From: Bedellia somnulentella
Lineage: Eukaryota; Arthropoda; Insecta; Lepidoptera; Bedelliidae
Assembly: GCA_963576735.1 (NCBI GenBank)
Contig: OY755187.1
Location: 6,448,001-6,512,000, forward strand
Direction: 5' to 3'
Length of the DNA stretch: 64,000 nt
Position numbers and translations under genes: made by a program. The notes beneath the pieces are model-generated. The model was given only the letters and a program-made list of their open reading frames with translations, was not told the DNA's origin and did not search any database. Shown piece after piece: positions 20,091-31,938 of this stretch. The first letter of the stretch is position 1; every line of letters begins with the position of its first letter.

Positions 20091-20213
20091 TGCTGCAGTT
20101 GCTGATTAACATTGCACTAATAGAACAGTAGAATTGCAGAATACAACACTGGTTTAAATATTCCGGTTTATTGTTTCTGTGATACTTCACACTTGTTTAT
20201 TTATGATGTTTAC

Positions 20214-20410
20214 TATGTAGTGTCTGTTGAAAATAACACTACCCCATTTCTCTCCGTGGGTGATCGTAAGAGGCGACTAAGGGTACAGGTGTTTTTTAAG
20301 TGATTTTTGGGCGTTGTGGCTGTAGACCCGTCATTAAGAAATACTTATAACCATTTATCCCCACTCAACTTCCAAAATAGCTGAGGATTTTTTTCATTCT
20401 GTGCTGCTTA
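20214..20410 (+). mobile_element. SINE1 copy, 3'-truncated
   Basis: GTAGTGTCTGTTGAAAATA to AAAATAGCTGAGGATTT; the 3' module and tail are missing. Confidence 0.75.
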
Positions 20411-20477
20411 AATGACACTTAACTATATTTTCTCTTGGAAATGTAAAAAGTTTGCAATGCAGTTGTAACACAATCAC

Positions 20478-20638
20478 ATACCACACACCAATGACGAAAC
20501 GAGTATCCTTAACAAAACGAATTCAAATCACTGGGATTGTGAGCTAAATCTTCTCACCGACAAGCAAACGGAGGCAGAAATATATAAATTAATTAAAACA
20601 GTCCTTAAACACTTTTTAGCATACCAAAATAAAACATA
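20478..20638 (+). repeat. 161-bp direct repeat, copy 2
   Basis: Same sequence as 18827-18987 but in a different flank (AACACAATCAC / AGCAAGAAGTC). Confidence 0.92.
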
Positions 20639-21732
20639 AGCAAGAAGTCAAACAACAATCAAATCATTTAAACTGAAACACGTCAGAGCTCAGACAGAAA
20701 ATCTATCGATATTTCAAATTTGATTTCCAGTCATTATTAAATTGCAAAACAAACAAAACGTTTCATGTCATCCGATAAAAAACTATTATTCCAGTTATTG
20801 GACGACTTGCAATTGAATATTCGAATCAGTCAACTGTAAAATAGGAGATAAGACCGGTACAAAAGTTATCCAACAATGAACTTATTGCCGACTGTTGAAG
20901 CAAAGTTGGAAGTTATAAAGCCTTACGCTTTAAAAGCTCATGGGTTTGAATCGAGGTGAAGAAATTGATTTAGATAGACATTTACATACATGATATAAAA
21001 GGTATTCTGGGTTAAAAAAGAAATTAAAAATAAACTTGCGCAAATTTTAAAGTAATCAATGAAATGTAATTTTGGCTTGGCGAAGGGAAAATAAAACTTA
21101 TTGCAGTATTTTTAGATCTAACGAAGCCTACTCTGTAGCTCGTTGTTGTTTTTCTTTACTGCGTAAGTTACATTATTATTCTAGGTTATATTTTTATTTG
21201 TTAATCTGGGCCAGTTTCAAAACTTAAGTGTTTTGATATTCCTTTCATGCCACTTTCAATCGTATAATTTTAACAATTTGTATTCGTCATAATCATAAAA
21301 TTCATTATTCTTCATAAAGTAGATTATTAAGGCACACCACAAAACAAAACTTAATCAAATTCATATCAGATAACAGTTGTTACTTTCTTTACAAATATCC
21401 CTTTACGAATATGTCATATTTTCTACTGTAACACGTAACGCAACCTTTGTTTTGTAAGATGTAAAAACATCTTTATCACACTTCAATAAGATTCAAATTA
21501 CAATAGTAATTCAGTGCCAGTCACCGTATGACACCCACGTAGACATAACGTGGCCTATAAACGCTGAATACTCAACTTGTCAATACAAGCTCAATTTACA
21601 CTTCGCTGTATTATCAACAAAAGAAATTTCTTAGCACACATGATTAACCGTGAGTATATGTATGTATGTACATGATTAATGGATAGTTTGTTTGCAATCA
21701 TTATTACTGGTGTTGTGATTTTCTTATAAAAT
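20639..21732. other. Non-repetitive AT-rich DNA
   Basis: No supported gene or repeat. Confidence 0.5.
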
Positions 21733-21974
21733 CATACATATACTCACGACTATAAATCCCTAGAAGGGGTAGCCAGAGCTAAGGAATTAGAAATCCCTCA
21801 GCCACTTTTGGAAGTTGCGTGGGGAAAAGATGTTAAAAATAAAGGTTGTAGGTGATGGGTCTCCAACCGCATCGCCCAAAATACCCCTAAAAAGCCCCAA
21901 TACCGTTCGTCGCCTCTTACGTACACCCACCGGAAGAAATGGGGTAATGCTATTCTAAGCCGACACTATACAGC
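21733..21974 (-). mobile_element. SINE1A copy, full length
   Basis: Reversed tail CATACATATACTCACG to head CGACACTATACAGC; well preserved. Confidence 0.9.
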
Positions 21975-22025
21975 ATATAAAATCAATCGTAAATAATCTT
22001 GGTCACGGGTATGGCGTAAATTTTG

Positions 22026-22204
22026 TGTAGTGCCATGTAGAGCCGGCTTAGAATATGAAACTTTAGAAACCATTTTCTAGCCACGGGTGTCGTAAGAGGC
22101 AACTAAGGGTATGGGGATTTTATAAGTGGTTTTTGGGCGATGCGGTTGGAGACCCATCACCAACGATACTTTATTTCAACGATTTTTGGTTGTAAGTATG
22201 TGTT
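22026..22204 (+). mobile_element. SINE1B copy, 3' part rearranged
   Basis: GTAGTGCCATGTAGAGCCGG head, B-type CCACGGGTGTCGTAAGAGG; ends after CTTTATTTCAACG with a short GTAAGTATGTG remnant. Confidence 0.78.
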
Positions 22205-22589
22205 ATATTTTCTTTGTAATCATTGTTACTCGTCATTTGTGTTGTGATTTTTTTTATGAAATCAAACTTGAATCTTAAATTATCTTGGTCTTGAAAATGG
22301 CGTAAGTTGTAAAAGGTAGTTATTCGAATCACTTGGAATAAAAAAAGTCTGAAGTTTTGTAAAGAGTAGAATCATTAATGAGAAAAAAGAAGGAAAGGGT
22401 TCTCAGTGTTTTGTAAAAGGGCAATCAGTAGTAAGTAAGACTGCTTACACTATGAGGAATCGACATAGTTTATATAAGTTAATAAATCTTGTCAAAATTT
22501 GTTTTACTAAAGCTTAATAAAGCTTTAGAAAGCGAAATTTGTCAGACATAATTTGAATGTTTTTGTTCATGAAAACCTCATGTGGTGAT

Positions 22590-22785
22590 TATTACTAATA
22601 AATAAACATTTAATAAAGGATAGAAAAATTTCCAAACAGGCGGGAATAAAACCTGCGACCTCGGGCATACGCCCCCGTCATTGACACGGTAGCTCAATGG
22701 CAGAGCGACGGGGGCGTATACCCGAGGACGCGGGTTCGATCCCCGCCTGTGTTGAAATTTTTCTTTCCTTTATTTATTAGTAATT
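22590..22785. repeat. tRNA-like hairpin repeat, copy 1
   Basis: Inverted arms (TTACTAATAAATAAA... / ...TTTATTTATTAGTAA) meet at a tRNA-like centre. On plus, 22684-22753 reads GACACGGTAGCTCAATGGC...GGGTTCGATCCCCGCCTGTGT, with D-arm (A box) and T-arm (B box). The left arm is more diverged. Confidence 0.8.
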
Positions 22786-23156
22786 TGTCAGACATGTTTT
22801 TGTTTAAAGTAAAATAACTTAACATATGATACTTAAAATTATAAAAACCCAGCCAGCCTCACTCAAATGATTATTATTAAATCATGTATGTCTTGTACCC
22901 TACTTCTATTTGTACGTAAGAAATCATCCTACGTCTTTACAAAACTCGTACGTTTTATCCACAAAGGCCTATTTTCTTATCTGCCACCGGAAATTATGCG
23001 TGCAGCTTGATATAACATAATAATTCGAAAATGTTTAATGTTCGAATTTAATGTTTTATTTTCCATGTTTCTTAATTTTACTTTTGAGACTCCAGTGTTG
23101 CGACGGCGAAAAATTGCTCAACATTACTATTTATGCATTATTGACTAGTTCTACTC
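22786..23156. other. Spacer, nothing recognised
   Basis: No supported gene or repeat. Confidence 0.5.
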
Positions 23157-23381
23157 AAACGTTCCAGCCGTATATCCCCGAAGAGGTTGGCAGAGGTACT
23201 AATACTTCTGAACACCAGATGACAATGTCACCGATGTTTTCCCTCATCAGTAACAACCGTGATCAATAGACGACACATATGACTTTAGAAAAGACAATCT
23301 GGAGTAGGCCCGACCTGGGATTTGAACCATCATCGTCTGCACAATAAGCGGTGTTGTACCTACTGGACTATCACGGTTGCT
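23157..23381 (-). mobile_element. SINE2 copy with internal deletion
   Basis: Tail and 3' module (CCGTATATCCCCGAAGAGGT) joined at ATGTCACC to the tRNA-like head (reverse of GCAACCGTGATAGTCCAGTAGG ... GGTTCAAATCCCAGG type). The central ~130 bp is missing. Confidence 0.82.
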
Positions 23382-23582
23382 TTTGACTAGGTATCACAGC
23401 AATTACCTTTCAACTCAAAACTGTCTCCCATAGTACAGTTAAATCTAGTTTGGGAGACACGACAAAAATGTTTGTAAAAAGTTGCCAAATTCCAAATCTA
23501 AATTGTGTTATTTATAATTTATATATATTTCAAATGTATTAACTAAAGGCAAATAAATATATTTTTAATTTAATTTAATAAA

Positions 23583-23692
23583 AAAAAGGCTGCAAATCCG
23601 CACTAGGCTAGCTAGCTTGGTAGACGATGGTCAAATCACCCTATACACGGTAGGCTCGCGCTCCCCAGTGGAGACATATACGATTGATCACC
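23583..23692 (+). repeat. Unnamed repeat fragment fused to SINE1
   Basis: GGCTGCAAATCCGCACTAGG ... TTGGTAGACGATGGTC ... GGTAGGCTCGCGC. Related wording occurs at ~60700-60800 (GGTAGACTCGAGCC). Possibly a tRNA-derived insect repeat; not identified. Confidence 0.4.
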
Positions 23693-23812
23693 AACAACCT
23701 TTATTTCACCATCTTTTCCCCACGCAACTTCCAAAGGTGGCTGAGGAATGTCTCATTCCCTAGCTCTGGCTTCCCTTTCAAGGGATTTATAGCCGTGAGT
23801 ATATGTATGTAC
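23693..23812 (+). mobile_element. SINE1A 3' half
   Basis: GATCACCAACAACCTTTATT to AGCCGTGAGTATATGTATG; 5'-truncated. Confidence 0.82.
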
Positions 23813-24728
23813 CATCTTTCAAGATAGAGAAAACTAATAACTTAATTCCAAAACACCACTAATTGCAAGTTATACAACTTACCAGTTTTCAACATTAGTA
23901 TCGAAGTAACAACTTCCCGGACTAGTATTAATACATACTTTATTATACGTTAGGGATATCCCTAGTACTTTGTAAGGGATTGTGCGTACCTACGAGAAAC
24001 CAAGGCTGTTAATCATGGATTTAAACCACAAACTCCTTTGGTCGACCTCTTTGAACAACGCCCGTATGGGGCGGGAAAAGGTTCACTTTGTAAACCGAGC
24101 TTTTTATGCAGTATTTTTTATGTTATAAAATATTAATATAGACACGTATTCTTAGAATACCTATTATTATATAAAATAGTCATATGCAATTATGTATTAG
24201 GTAAGAAAAACTATTTTAACTAGAATTCATTAGAAAAAATATATTTTATTTGTTAAAATATAAATTTTATACAGTTTCGAAAGTGAACTTAGTGGGATGG
24301 TAGTGTATCAATCTGAATGTTGAATTTAGACTAGGTCAAATCAGGAAAAAACTATAAAATATCATTAAAGACTTACAAGACACACGTCCTAATGCTAGTC
24401 ACATTTGAAATTTCCAGAACTTGTATGTAAATATGTACATAAAAACATGACAACATTAATTACAATTCCAACGACTACCTTCCCAACGCGATCATCTCAT
24501 GAAACTACTACTCAGTATCTCACAACCATAGGGTGTTTTTAGTTAAATGATAAATTATCGGACTGGGGGTATAGCGAAAGGTGTAAATCGCAAATTTAAT
24601 GATTCAATAATGTACTGTGTGTAAACAATTTAAAAATTATACATATTATTAAAAAAGTGTATAAATATACTCACCGTGATAATTTATTTATGCGCAAACC
24701 CATAGTTCAAGGGTTTAGAACACTGTAT
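23813..24728. other. AT-rich spacer
   Basis: No supported gene or repeat. Confidence 0.5.
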
Positions 24729-24872
24729 AAAATTGGGTAAATAAAATAATGGTTATGGGTCTACTACCACATCGTCCAACAACCAGTTGAAAATCCCTAA
24801 AACTACCTACTCATACAACATCCGCGATAAAAAGAGGGTTAGTGCTAAACTTAGCCAACACTAAACACCATT
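24729..24872 (-). mobile_element. SINE1 copy, strongly decayed
   Basis: ATGGTTATGGGTCTACTACC, CATCGTCCAACAACC and TAGTGCTAAACTTAGCC keep the SINE1 order with many changes. Confidence 0.6.
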
Positions 24873-25111
24873 ATGAAATACAATAACATATTATAAATAA
24901 GCTTATTATCCGGTAGGAAAGTACTAATATTTGATAGGCAACTGCATTGCATGTTCCAGTGCAATACAAGTTGGATATACGTTCCCGAGAGACCAAAATA
25001 TGGAACGTAAGAGTGTGTCCTGTTATAGGGTGAAGCCACTAAATACTATAATACTTTTAATAACTATTGATATACAGAGACTTATTTTTTAAACACATTC
25101 GATGGAATTTT

Positions 25112-25362
25112 GCTGTGTAGTGTCGGCTTAGAATAGCACTACCCCATTTCTTCCGGTGGGTGTACGTAAGAGGTGGTTAACGGTTTTGGGGCTTTTGAGG
25201 GATTTTTGGGCGATGCGGTTGGAGACCCATCACCAACAACCTTTATTTCACCATCTTTTCCCCACACAACTTCCAAAAGTGGTTGAGGAATTTGAATGAT
25301 TCCTTAGCTCTGGCTACCCCTTCTAGGGATTTATAGCCGTGAGTATATGTATGTATGTATGT
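25112..25362 (+). mobile_element. SINE1A copy, full length
   Basis: Clean head GCTGTGTAGTGTCGGC to GTGAGTATATG plus (TATG)4; one of the best preserved copies. Confidence 0.92.
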
Positions 25363-25812
25363 TAATGGAACTTTTAGCTAGTGTACAATTTTCAAACTTT
25401 TAATAATGCTGTTCCGAATTTTCATAAGGTAATTAATAAAAAATACGGTTGCAATCTTATGAGGGAAATTTAAGACTTTAACTTAAGAATTACTATTTGA
25501 AATGATAAATACACGGTTAAAGGTACATTTTTTTTACATATTGAGGGACCAATTAAAAACATATATTATTTTTAAGTTGTGGTGAAAAAATACCATCATT
25601 CGATATTATGAAGGCTCTGTGTGGTTATGTTTGACTTTTAGAGAGACAGTTGACCAATAATATTAATATATTTTACACAACCAACACATGATTATGTGAA
25701 AAAAAATTGTCATGTACGTTTCTCTACATCAACTCTTCCGACCCCACAATCTTTTTTAAAAGGGATGCAAAGCATACTTCACGATTTATTATAAATATAA
25801 CAAAATTAAAGC

Positions 25813-26020
25813 AGTGTAGTGCCGGCTTAGAATATCACTGCCCCTTTTTTACGTACGGGTGTCGTATAAGGCGATTAAGGGTATGGGGCTTTTCAAGTGA
25901 TTTTGGGAAATGCCCATCACCGACGATACTTTATTTCTACTATCTTCCAAATGTGACTGAGGAGTTTCTATCTCTGAAGCTCTGGCTATCCATTTTCGGG
26001 ATTTATGGCAACGAGTATAT
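25813..26020 (+). mobile_element. SINE1B copy
   Basis: Head GCAGTGTAGTGCCGGC, end GATTTATGGCAACGAGTATAT; the box GGTTGGAGACCC is reduced to GGGAAATGCCC. Confidence 0.8.
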
Positions 26021-26082
26021 AAAATAGTATATAGGAAAAATTAATGGCATATCAATTTAGTAAGCAAATTCCATAAAAAGTT

Positions 26083-26337
26083 CATACATACATACATATA
26101 CATATACTCACGGCTATAAATCCCAAGAAGGGGTAGCCAGAGCTAAGGAACTAGAAGATCCTCAGCCACTTTTGGAAAGTTGAGTGGGGAAAAGAAGGCA
26201 AAATAAAGGTTGTTGGTAATGGGTCGCCAACCGAATCGACCAAAAACGCCTTAAAAGCCCCAACACCGTTAGCCACCTCTTACGTACAACCTCCGGCAGA
26301 AATGGTGTAGTGTTAATTTAAGCCGACACTACACAGC
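26083..26337 (-). mobile_element. SINE1A copy, full length
   Basis: Reversed (TATG)n tail of five units, head GCCGACACTACACAGC. Confidence 0.9.
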
Positions 26338-26786
26338 AAATACAATATTACGAAATTATTTTTTATAAGAAAACGCTGTCTTCGTAGCCCGATTCGAAGC
26401 ACTACTCTCTATTATATTGTATGTAATAATACGAACATGCCGTTCGGGGTCAAAAGCCCTGGCCAATAAAACTCGGAACCAACTGTAAGTAATATCATGC
26501 AGAACTCATAAATCTTTATGATATGAGTAAAATTGAGTAAAATACATCGTTGTAAAACAATTTTGAAGCTTATTAGCCTTTTGGTAAAGAATTAGATTAC
26601 TACGATTAAAACGCATACGATAAATAACGCAACCTATATTTCAAATAAGTTGATCGGGACTTATTAGGCTATTGTTGGGAGATATGGTTGGACACCCTTC
26701 ACCTTTTTCTCTAAATATGAATAACATAACTGATGAAAATTACATACATCATAACAGTACCGAGTCGATAACAAAACACATCTCCC

Positions 26787-27145
26787 ATACATACATGCAT
26801 ATACGCACGGCCATAAATCCCATAAAAGGGTATCCAGACCCTCAGAGCTAGAAACCCTTCAACCACATCTGTAGGGCAAGCACGAGCACTATTTTATCGA
26901 CACGATAACGGTTAAAATGAGATGGCAGTATACGATACTAAGTAAGTGCGTAAGAGATGGCTGCTTTATCCCACGCGATAACTAGTTTAAACAACGCTCG
27001 TGCTTGCCTTACTGGACTACGTGGTAGAAATAAAGTATCGTTGGTGATGCCCAAAAACCACTTAAAAAGCCCCATACCCTTAGTTGCCTCTTACGACAGC
27101 AGAAGGTAGAAAGGGGTAGTGACATTCTAAGCCCGACATGGCAAA
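26787..27145 (-). mobile_element. SINE1B copy split by a MITE
   Basis: SINE1B sequence at 26787-26874 and 27009-27145 with a 134-bp inverted-repeat element between. Confidence 0.8.
26875..27008. mobile_element. 134-bp MITE inside SINE1B
   Basis: Perfect 13-bp terminal inverted repeats GGCAAGCACGAGC / GCTCGTGCTTGCC. A diverged relative lies at 51130-51260. No clear target duplication seen. Confidence 0.78.
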
Positions 27146-28233
27146 CAAAACAAAATTTGAAGTTTTGGTACAGTAGCACCGACTGTAATTGACCGCACGA
27201 ACTTGGATAGGCCTATCGCTAGCAGAAATTTCATATTTTTTCTTCATGGACTACACAGTGGGCTTGTTTATTTATCAATATGATGTATTCCCGTTCAAAC
27301 CATGTTTTACTGTTCTGTCAGCAAAATCAAAACATTTAATATCAGAAACTGTTATACCTGTCAATCTGGCACAGAAAAGAATACCGTATGCTCCAAACAT
27401 AAAACAGAATCGTGAACGTGTTGCTGTCATAAACCATAGAATATTCTCGTAAAATATTTGCCGCTCAATTTCGATAACCAGATTTTGAATGTCTCTGTTT
27501 CGCTGGCTAAATATATCTGCGATGGCTTAGCTTTTTGGAAATATGAAATTTGAGAGCATCGAATGCAATGCGTTTTGGGCAATGTAGGTAGTTTTACGAG
27601 TAAATTATCAAACGTAATATAAACATTATACAATTTGGTTTTACCTGGTTAATTATAAAGGTCTTGTGAGTAACTATTAAATATCACGAATAACACATAT
27701 CCTGAACAAATAAATGTAGCTATCATTTTGATCCAAAACTTCTGAATTTAATCGTTTCATTAGAATTCAAAATATCCGTGTGTTTTAAAAAACTAAACAG
27801 CTTTTTAGTAGGTACCACACGAGTTGAAAAAATAAGCCGGCATCTTTCATGTGATTGGTGAATGATGTGATAAAATGTTCTTTGCTATAATCGTTTTGTT
27901 AGGAATTCAAGGTAATTTTAAGCTTTTAAGATTGGTAAAGTGAGAGAAGAGATAAGATAAATATAGTGCCAAAAGAGTTAAAACTATACTAACTAATATT
28001 GATATGTATTATACTAACAATATTGATATGTATTATAAGTATTAATTTATTGTATCATATGTATGTATTTGTTTGTTAATATTTTCTTATTTTTAACTAG
28101 ATTTAATTATGACTGGATTGTTGTATTTATTGTGTAGATTAACGCGTAGTTATTAGTTTCACCATGTTGTTGGACATCTATCTCACATGACTATAATTTA
28201 TTGACCTCTCCATTCAAAGGTTGTCTGGAAGAG
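27146..28233. other. Spacer with chance ORFs
   Basis: ORFs of 87 (plus, 27189) and 68 (minus, 27633) codons show no motif or homology that I recognise; no repeat identified. Confidence 0.45.
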
Positions 28234-28440
28234 ATCGCTTTTAGTGATAAAACCGCCAATTGTACTTTTATTATTTAATTATTTAAAAGTGGGGATCAAT
28301 AGTCTCTGCCTACCCCAATGGGAACTAATGGCGTGAGTGTATGTATGTGTGTATGTTATTTAATTCTGTGTATTTGTAAATGTATCTCCATTCTTGATGT
28401 GTAATAAAGAGATTTCTAATCTAATCTATTCTATTCTATA
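28234..28440 (+). repeat. LINE/SINE 3' end interrupted by a mini LINE copy
   Basis: GATCGCTTTTAGTGATAAAACCGCC ... TGTGTAATAAAGAG then (TTCTA)n; the same family as 16055-16665. Confidence 0.6.
28281..28355 (+). mobile_element. 75-bp RTE-like LINE 3' fragment with target duplication
   Basis: AAGTGGGGATCAATAGTCTC, CTACCCCAATGGGAACT, GGCGTGAGTGTATG and the TATG-like tail, flanked by TTATTTAATT (28271-28280 and 28356-28365). An extremely 5'-truncated but genuine insertion. Confidence 0.88.
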
Positions 28441-28519
28441 CATTCATAATTATACTCAGACCGATAGTTCCAATGTGTTTACAATGGCTGAGTTTTGAAG
28501 TGATAATAATAAAAGAAAC

Positions 28520-28790
28520 TGTATGAGAAAAATAATGAATTTGAGGAAAACGAGAAAGATTTGTACATACTCTCTATGTGCCCAAACCACCTCAACATTC
28601 CTTTTTCTATCTTGCATACTACATCATCTTTCAAACCTACTCGTTCACGGATCACAGTATTTCTCACTCTACACACAGTCTTACATTACATATACTTCTG
28701 AGGGATCTCATTTCCACTGCATTAACTCTACTTTCATGCTTCTTCTGCCATGCCCAACATTCACTACCATACATCAGCGTGATATAGAGG
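28520..28790 (-). pseudogene. RTE-like LINE C-terminus, inverted 5' portion
   Basis: Minus strand reads TLMYGSECWAWQKKHESRVN, then AVEMRSLRSICNVRL, then a frameshifted region ending in the RWFGHIE equivalent (GGTTTGGGCACATAGAGAG). This is the C-terminal domain of the LINE at 56300-56910, in reverse orientation to its own 3' part, which starts at ~28786 on plus with an overlap of GCACATAGAGAG. Confidence 0.85.
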
Positions 28791-29062
28791 AGCACATAGA
28801 GAGGATGGATGAAAATAAAGTAGCGAAAGAGATATATAGAGCCAATGTGGATGGGAATGTTAGTAAAAGACGGCCTCGTAAAACGTTTCTTGACCAGATA
28901 GATAACGTTCTTATAAAGGCGGGGGTCCGAAGTGAGAATAATAAAAGAGCAAGTATGAGAAGGATAATGTATGTAAGGGAAGCAAGAGAGGTTTGTCAAG
29001 ATCGTACTAAGTGGCGATCGATAGTCTCTGCCTACCCCAATGGGAATAATGGGCGTGAGTAT
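28786..29062 (+). pseudogene. RTE-like LINE C-terminus, 3' portion
   Basis: Encodes EEHIERMDENKVAKEIYRAN, VDGNVSKRRPRKTFLDQI, NVLIKAGVRSENNK and REVCQDRTKWRSIVSAYPN. It ends with the 3' module CTCTGCCTACCCCAATGGGA ... GGCGTGAGTATAAG. The order is exactly what follows the inverted segment on the other strand, so the pair is one LINE insertion with a 5' inversion. The 259-codon ORF across it (28523-29302) is an artefact. Confidence 0.88.
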
Positions 29063-29081
29063 AAGTCAGTAAGTATTTATA

Positions 29082-29329
29082 CATACATACATACATATAC
29101 TCACGGCTGTAAATCCCGTGAAGGGGTAGCCAAAACTAGGGAATTAGAAATTCCTCAGCCTTTTTCGGAAGTTGCGTGGGGAAAAGATGGTGAAATAAAG
29201 GTTTTTGGTGATGGGTCTCCTACCGCATCGCCCAAAAATCCCTTAAAAGCCCCAATACCGTTAGTCGCCTCTTATGTACACCCACCGGAAGAAATGGGGT
29301 AGTGCTATTCTAAGCCGGCACTACACAGC
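29082..29329 (-). mobile_element. SINE1A copy, full length
   Basis: Lies 20 bp after the LINE 3' end; tail facing the LINE tail. Confidence 0.9.
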
Positions 29330-31350
29330 AGAAAGATTTATCAGTAATGTATAAAGCGGCTATCGATATTTTCTGCCTACCGAAATATGAACTGTAGTCG
29401 TGAGAGTGTATGTTTTCAACCTAACTGTTTTGACATAACTATATATACATACACTGACTCTTTATATCTCTGTTACTGGTTTCTTTTAATAATATTTTAG
29501 CTGCAAAATTAATATCGTTATCTGTCAACGCTTCGATTTCGGGTATGCCAGTAATTTTATTATAAGCACCACTTGAGTAATTTTGGGATTAAATTTCGTA
29601 TCACTTTGCATGCGTTTTAAAAACTATGCAGGAAAATACCAAATATTGATATAATCGCTTCTTGTGCTTGGCATTATTGGTGGTTTTACTAAATAGAGGT
29701 TTACTGATAATTTCGTGCAGTTTTAATAGGCCACTTTCCTATCACTTAAACTTCGAGTTTAAATAAAATGTAATGAGACCTAAAAAACCCCATAAATTAT
29801 TTTGTCACAACTACAATATCTTTTATGTTTCTTATTTTATTGCAACGTAAATAAGTTTTTTTTCATCTTCATCATGATGATTCAATATGATGGCTCCCAT
29901 GTGTTAAAGAAAACTTGATTCACATAAGTAATAGTCGTTCATGAAATTAAAACTATAAAACCAGTTTGGACTAGTTAAAATTGAAACGCGTAAATAAATA
30001 CGTTTCTCAAAGTTTCGCAAAACTAACCCAAAACTCAAATAATTTAGGAGATCTGCTGAGCTAGCAATCGGATGGCTAATTCTATAAGGCTAACTGAATT
30101 GGATTCTACTAATGTTCGATTTTGACGAAAAATGCACTCCTTCGAATTCCCAGAAATGCATAAACATTTCACAAGGCACCAGACTTTTGTATCAATTTGC
30201 AAAATTATTGTAATACTTGAACTGAATATTTCTACATTTGGTAGAGTTTATTTAAAAGATTCAAAGCACGTACATATCTAAGTGAAGTATCATGCAGAGG
30301 AATATTTATTTAAGATTTCAAAAGCTTACAACTTAGACATATATGAAAGCTTTTTACCATCATACTACAGCTTCATCATACAATGATTTCTCTTTTATTT
30401 CTAAAGAAGCTTTAAAAATCCCCAATTGCTTAATTGTAATTCGGTATGCAAAGCTTTTTTTCGGTATTAATTAAATATTTTTATTGGATATCAAACACAA
30501 GCATAAAAGACTGATTTGAATATTTTTCATTTAAAATGACTAATTGTAAAGTTATTTTATTTATTAAATTAAGAATTTTCAAAGATTGTAAAAACTTTTT
30601 CTCTTAATGACGTCATCGCTGACAACCTTCACGTAGTGACATGCAAATGAAGCGAAATATTAAATTAAAATATTGCTGATAGCAAAACTTTTCACGAATT
30701 AATAATCTCAAATGATATTATTACGATATTATTTTAAACAAACCTATGATTTTAGATATTTTATTAATTAACTGCAAAAACGAATGTCTTTGAAATAATA
30801 TTGAAGGTCAAACACTGTTACAGTTTTTTTTGATAAAATAAAGGTCATCATAGCTTTAATTGATGCAATTTCCAGAAAAAATTGTTTAAAAACATAATAT
30901 CTCAAAACGGTTTTGTAATCAGCATCACTTTTGTAAAACTTTGCATACCGCATTGTCATAAGTTTCAAGTAATATTTAAGAAAAATAGTGTCACATTCTA
31001 CCTATTGGTTGATCTGTGTAAAACAAAAAAAGGGTTGCCAACTTAAATATTTCGGAAATTAACTCTGATAATTTAACAACGCAAATTGATCATTCAGAAC
31101 CCATAGTGGTTGTAACTATGAGATCGCATGTTTAAAGCCTATGAAAATCTTCACCCCATTGGCCTTTGGATAAACTAACGAAATACGGATAAAATGTACC
31201 TGACACCTTGTGACGTAGGTAATGGAATGGAATGAAAAAACACTAAGTGGAAGTGGCGATGGCTAGGTAAGAAGCTTAGTGAAGACCGTTTACTGATGGG
31301 ATTCCTACTAAAGCCAAACATCTACAAGACAGATATTAGTGTATGTATTC
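29330..31350. other. 2-kb AT-rich stretch without recognised features
   Basis: No ORF with recognisable content and no repeat seen; a candidate for unique host DNA. Confidence 0.5.
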
Positions 31351-31560
31351 ATAAATAAAAGATGTTATTAAAGGAAAGAAAAATTTCACACTGGCGGGGT
31401 TCGAACCCGCGACCTTCGGGTATATGCCCCCGTCTTATTTATCTTATTTAAGGTCGCGGGTTCGAACCCCGCCAGTGTCGAAATTTTTCTTTCCTTTAAT
31501 AACATCTTTTATTTATGAGTAATAATCCCCACATGAGGAATTCATGTCAAAAAACATTAA
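31351..31560. repeat. tRNA-like hairpin repeat, copy 2 (centre replaced)
   Basis: Arms 31351-31433 and ~31448-31516 pair (GGGGTTCGAACCCGCGACC against GGTCGCGGGTTCGAACCCC). The D-arm/anticodon centre is replaced by a (TTATTTATC)-like spacer. The right flank CCCCACATGAGGAATTCATG is shared with the 50642 copy. Confidence 0.85.
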
Positions 31561-31658
31561 ATTAGTGTATGTATTGTTTTGTTATAACTAGGAAAATCTC
31601 GAAGAAAAACGTATTCTATGCAACAAACAAATGATATTATCATATGATTCGTAGAAAT

Positions 31659-31905
31659 ACATACATACATATACTCACGGCTATAAATCCCTTAACGGGG
31701 TAGCTAGAGCTTTGGAATGAAAAATTCCTCAGCCACTTTTGGAAGTTGATTGGGGAAAAGATGGTAATAATAAATGTTTTTGGTGACAGGTCTCCAACCA
31801 CATCGCCCAAAAATCACTTAAAAAGCCCCTATACCCTTAGTCGCCTCTTACGATCACCCACGGGTAGAAATGGGGTAGTGTTATTCTAAGCCGACACTAC
31901 ACGGC
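31659..31905 (-). mobile_element. SINE1 copy with B-type middle
   Basis: Full length; AAAAATCACTTAAAAAGCCCC and CACCCACGGGTAG mark a subtype between A and B. Confidence 0.88.
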
Positions 31906-31938
31906 AAAAATAATATATAAATATATATATAATAATAA

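Noticed and set aside
28523..29302. 259-codon ORF on plus
   Set aside because: It runs through the antisense of an inverted LINE piece, a sense LINE piece and a SINE1; it is a chimera of repeat sequences.
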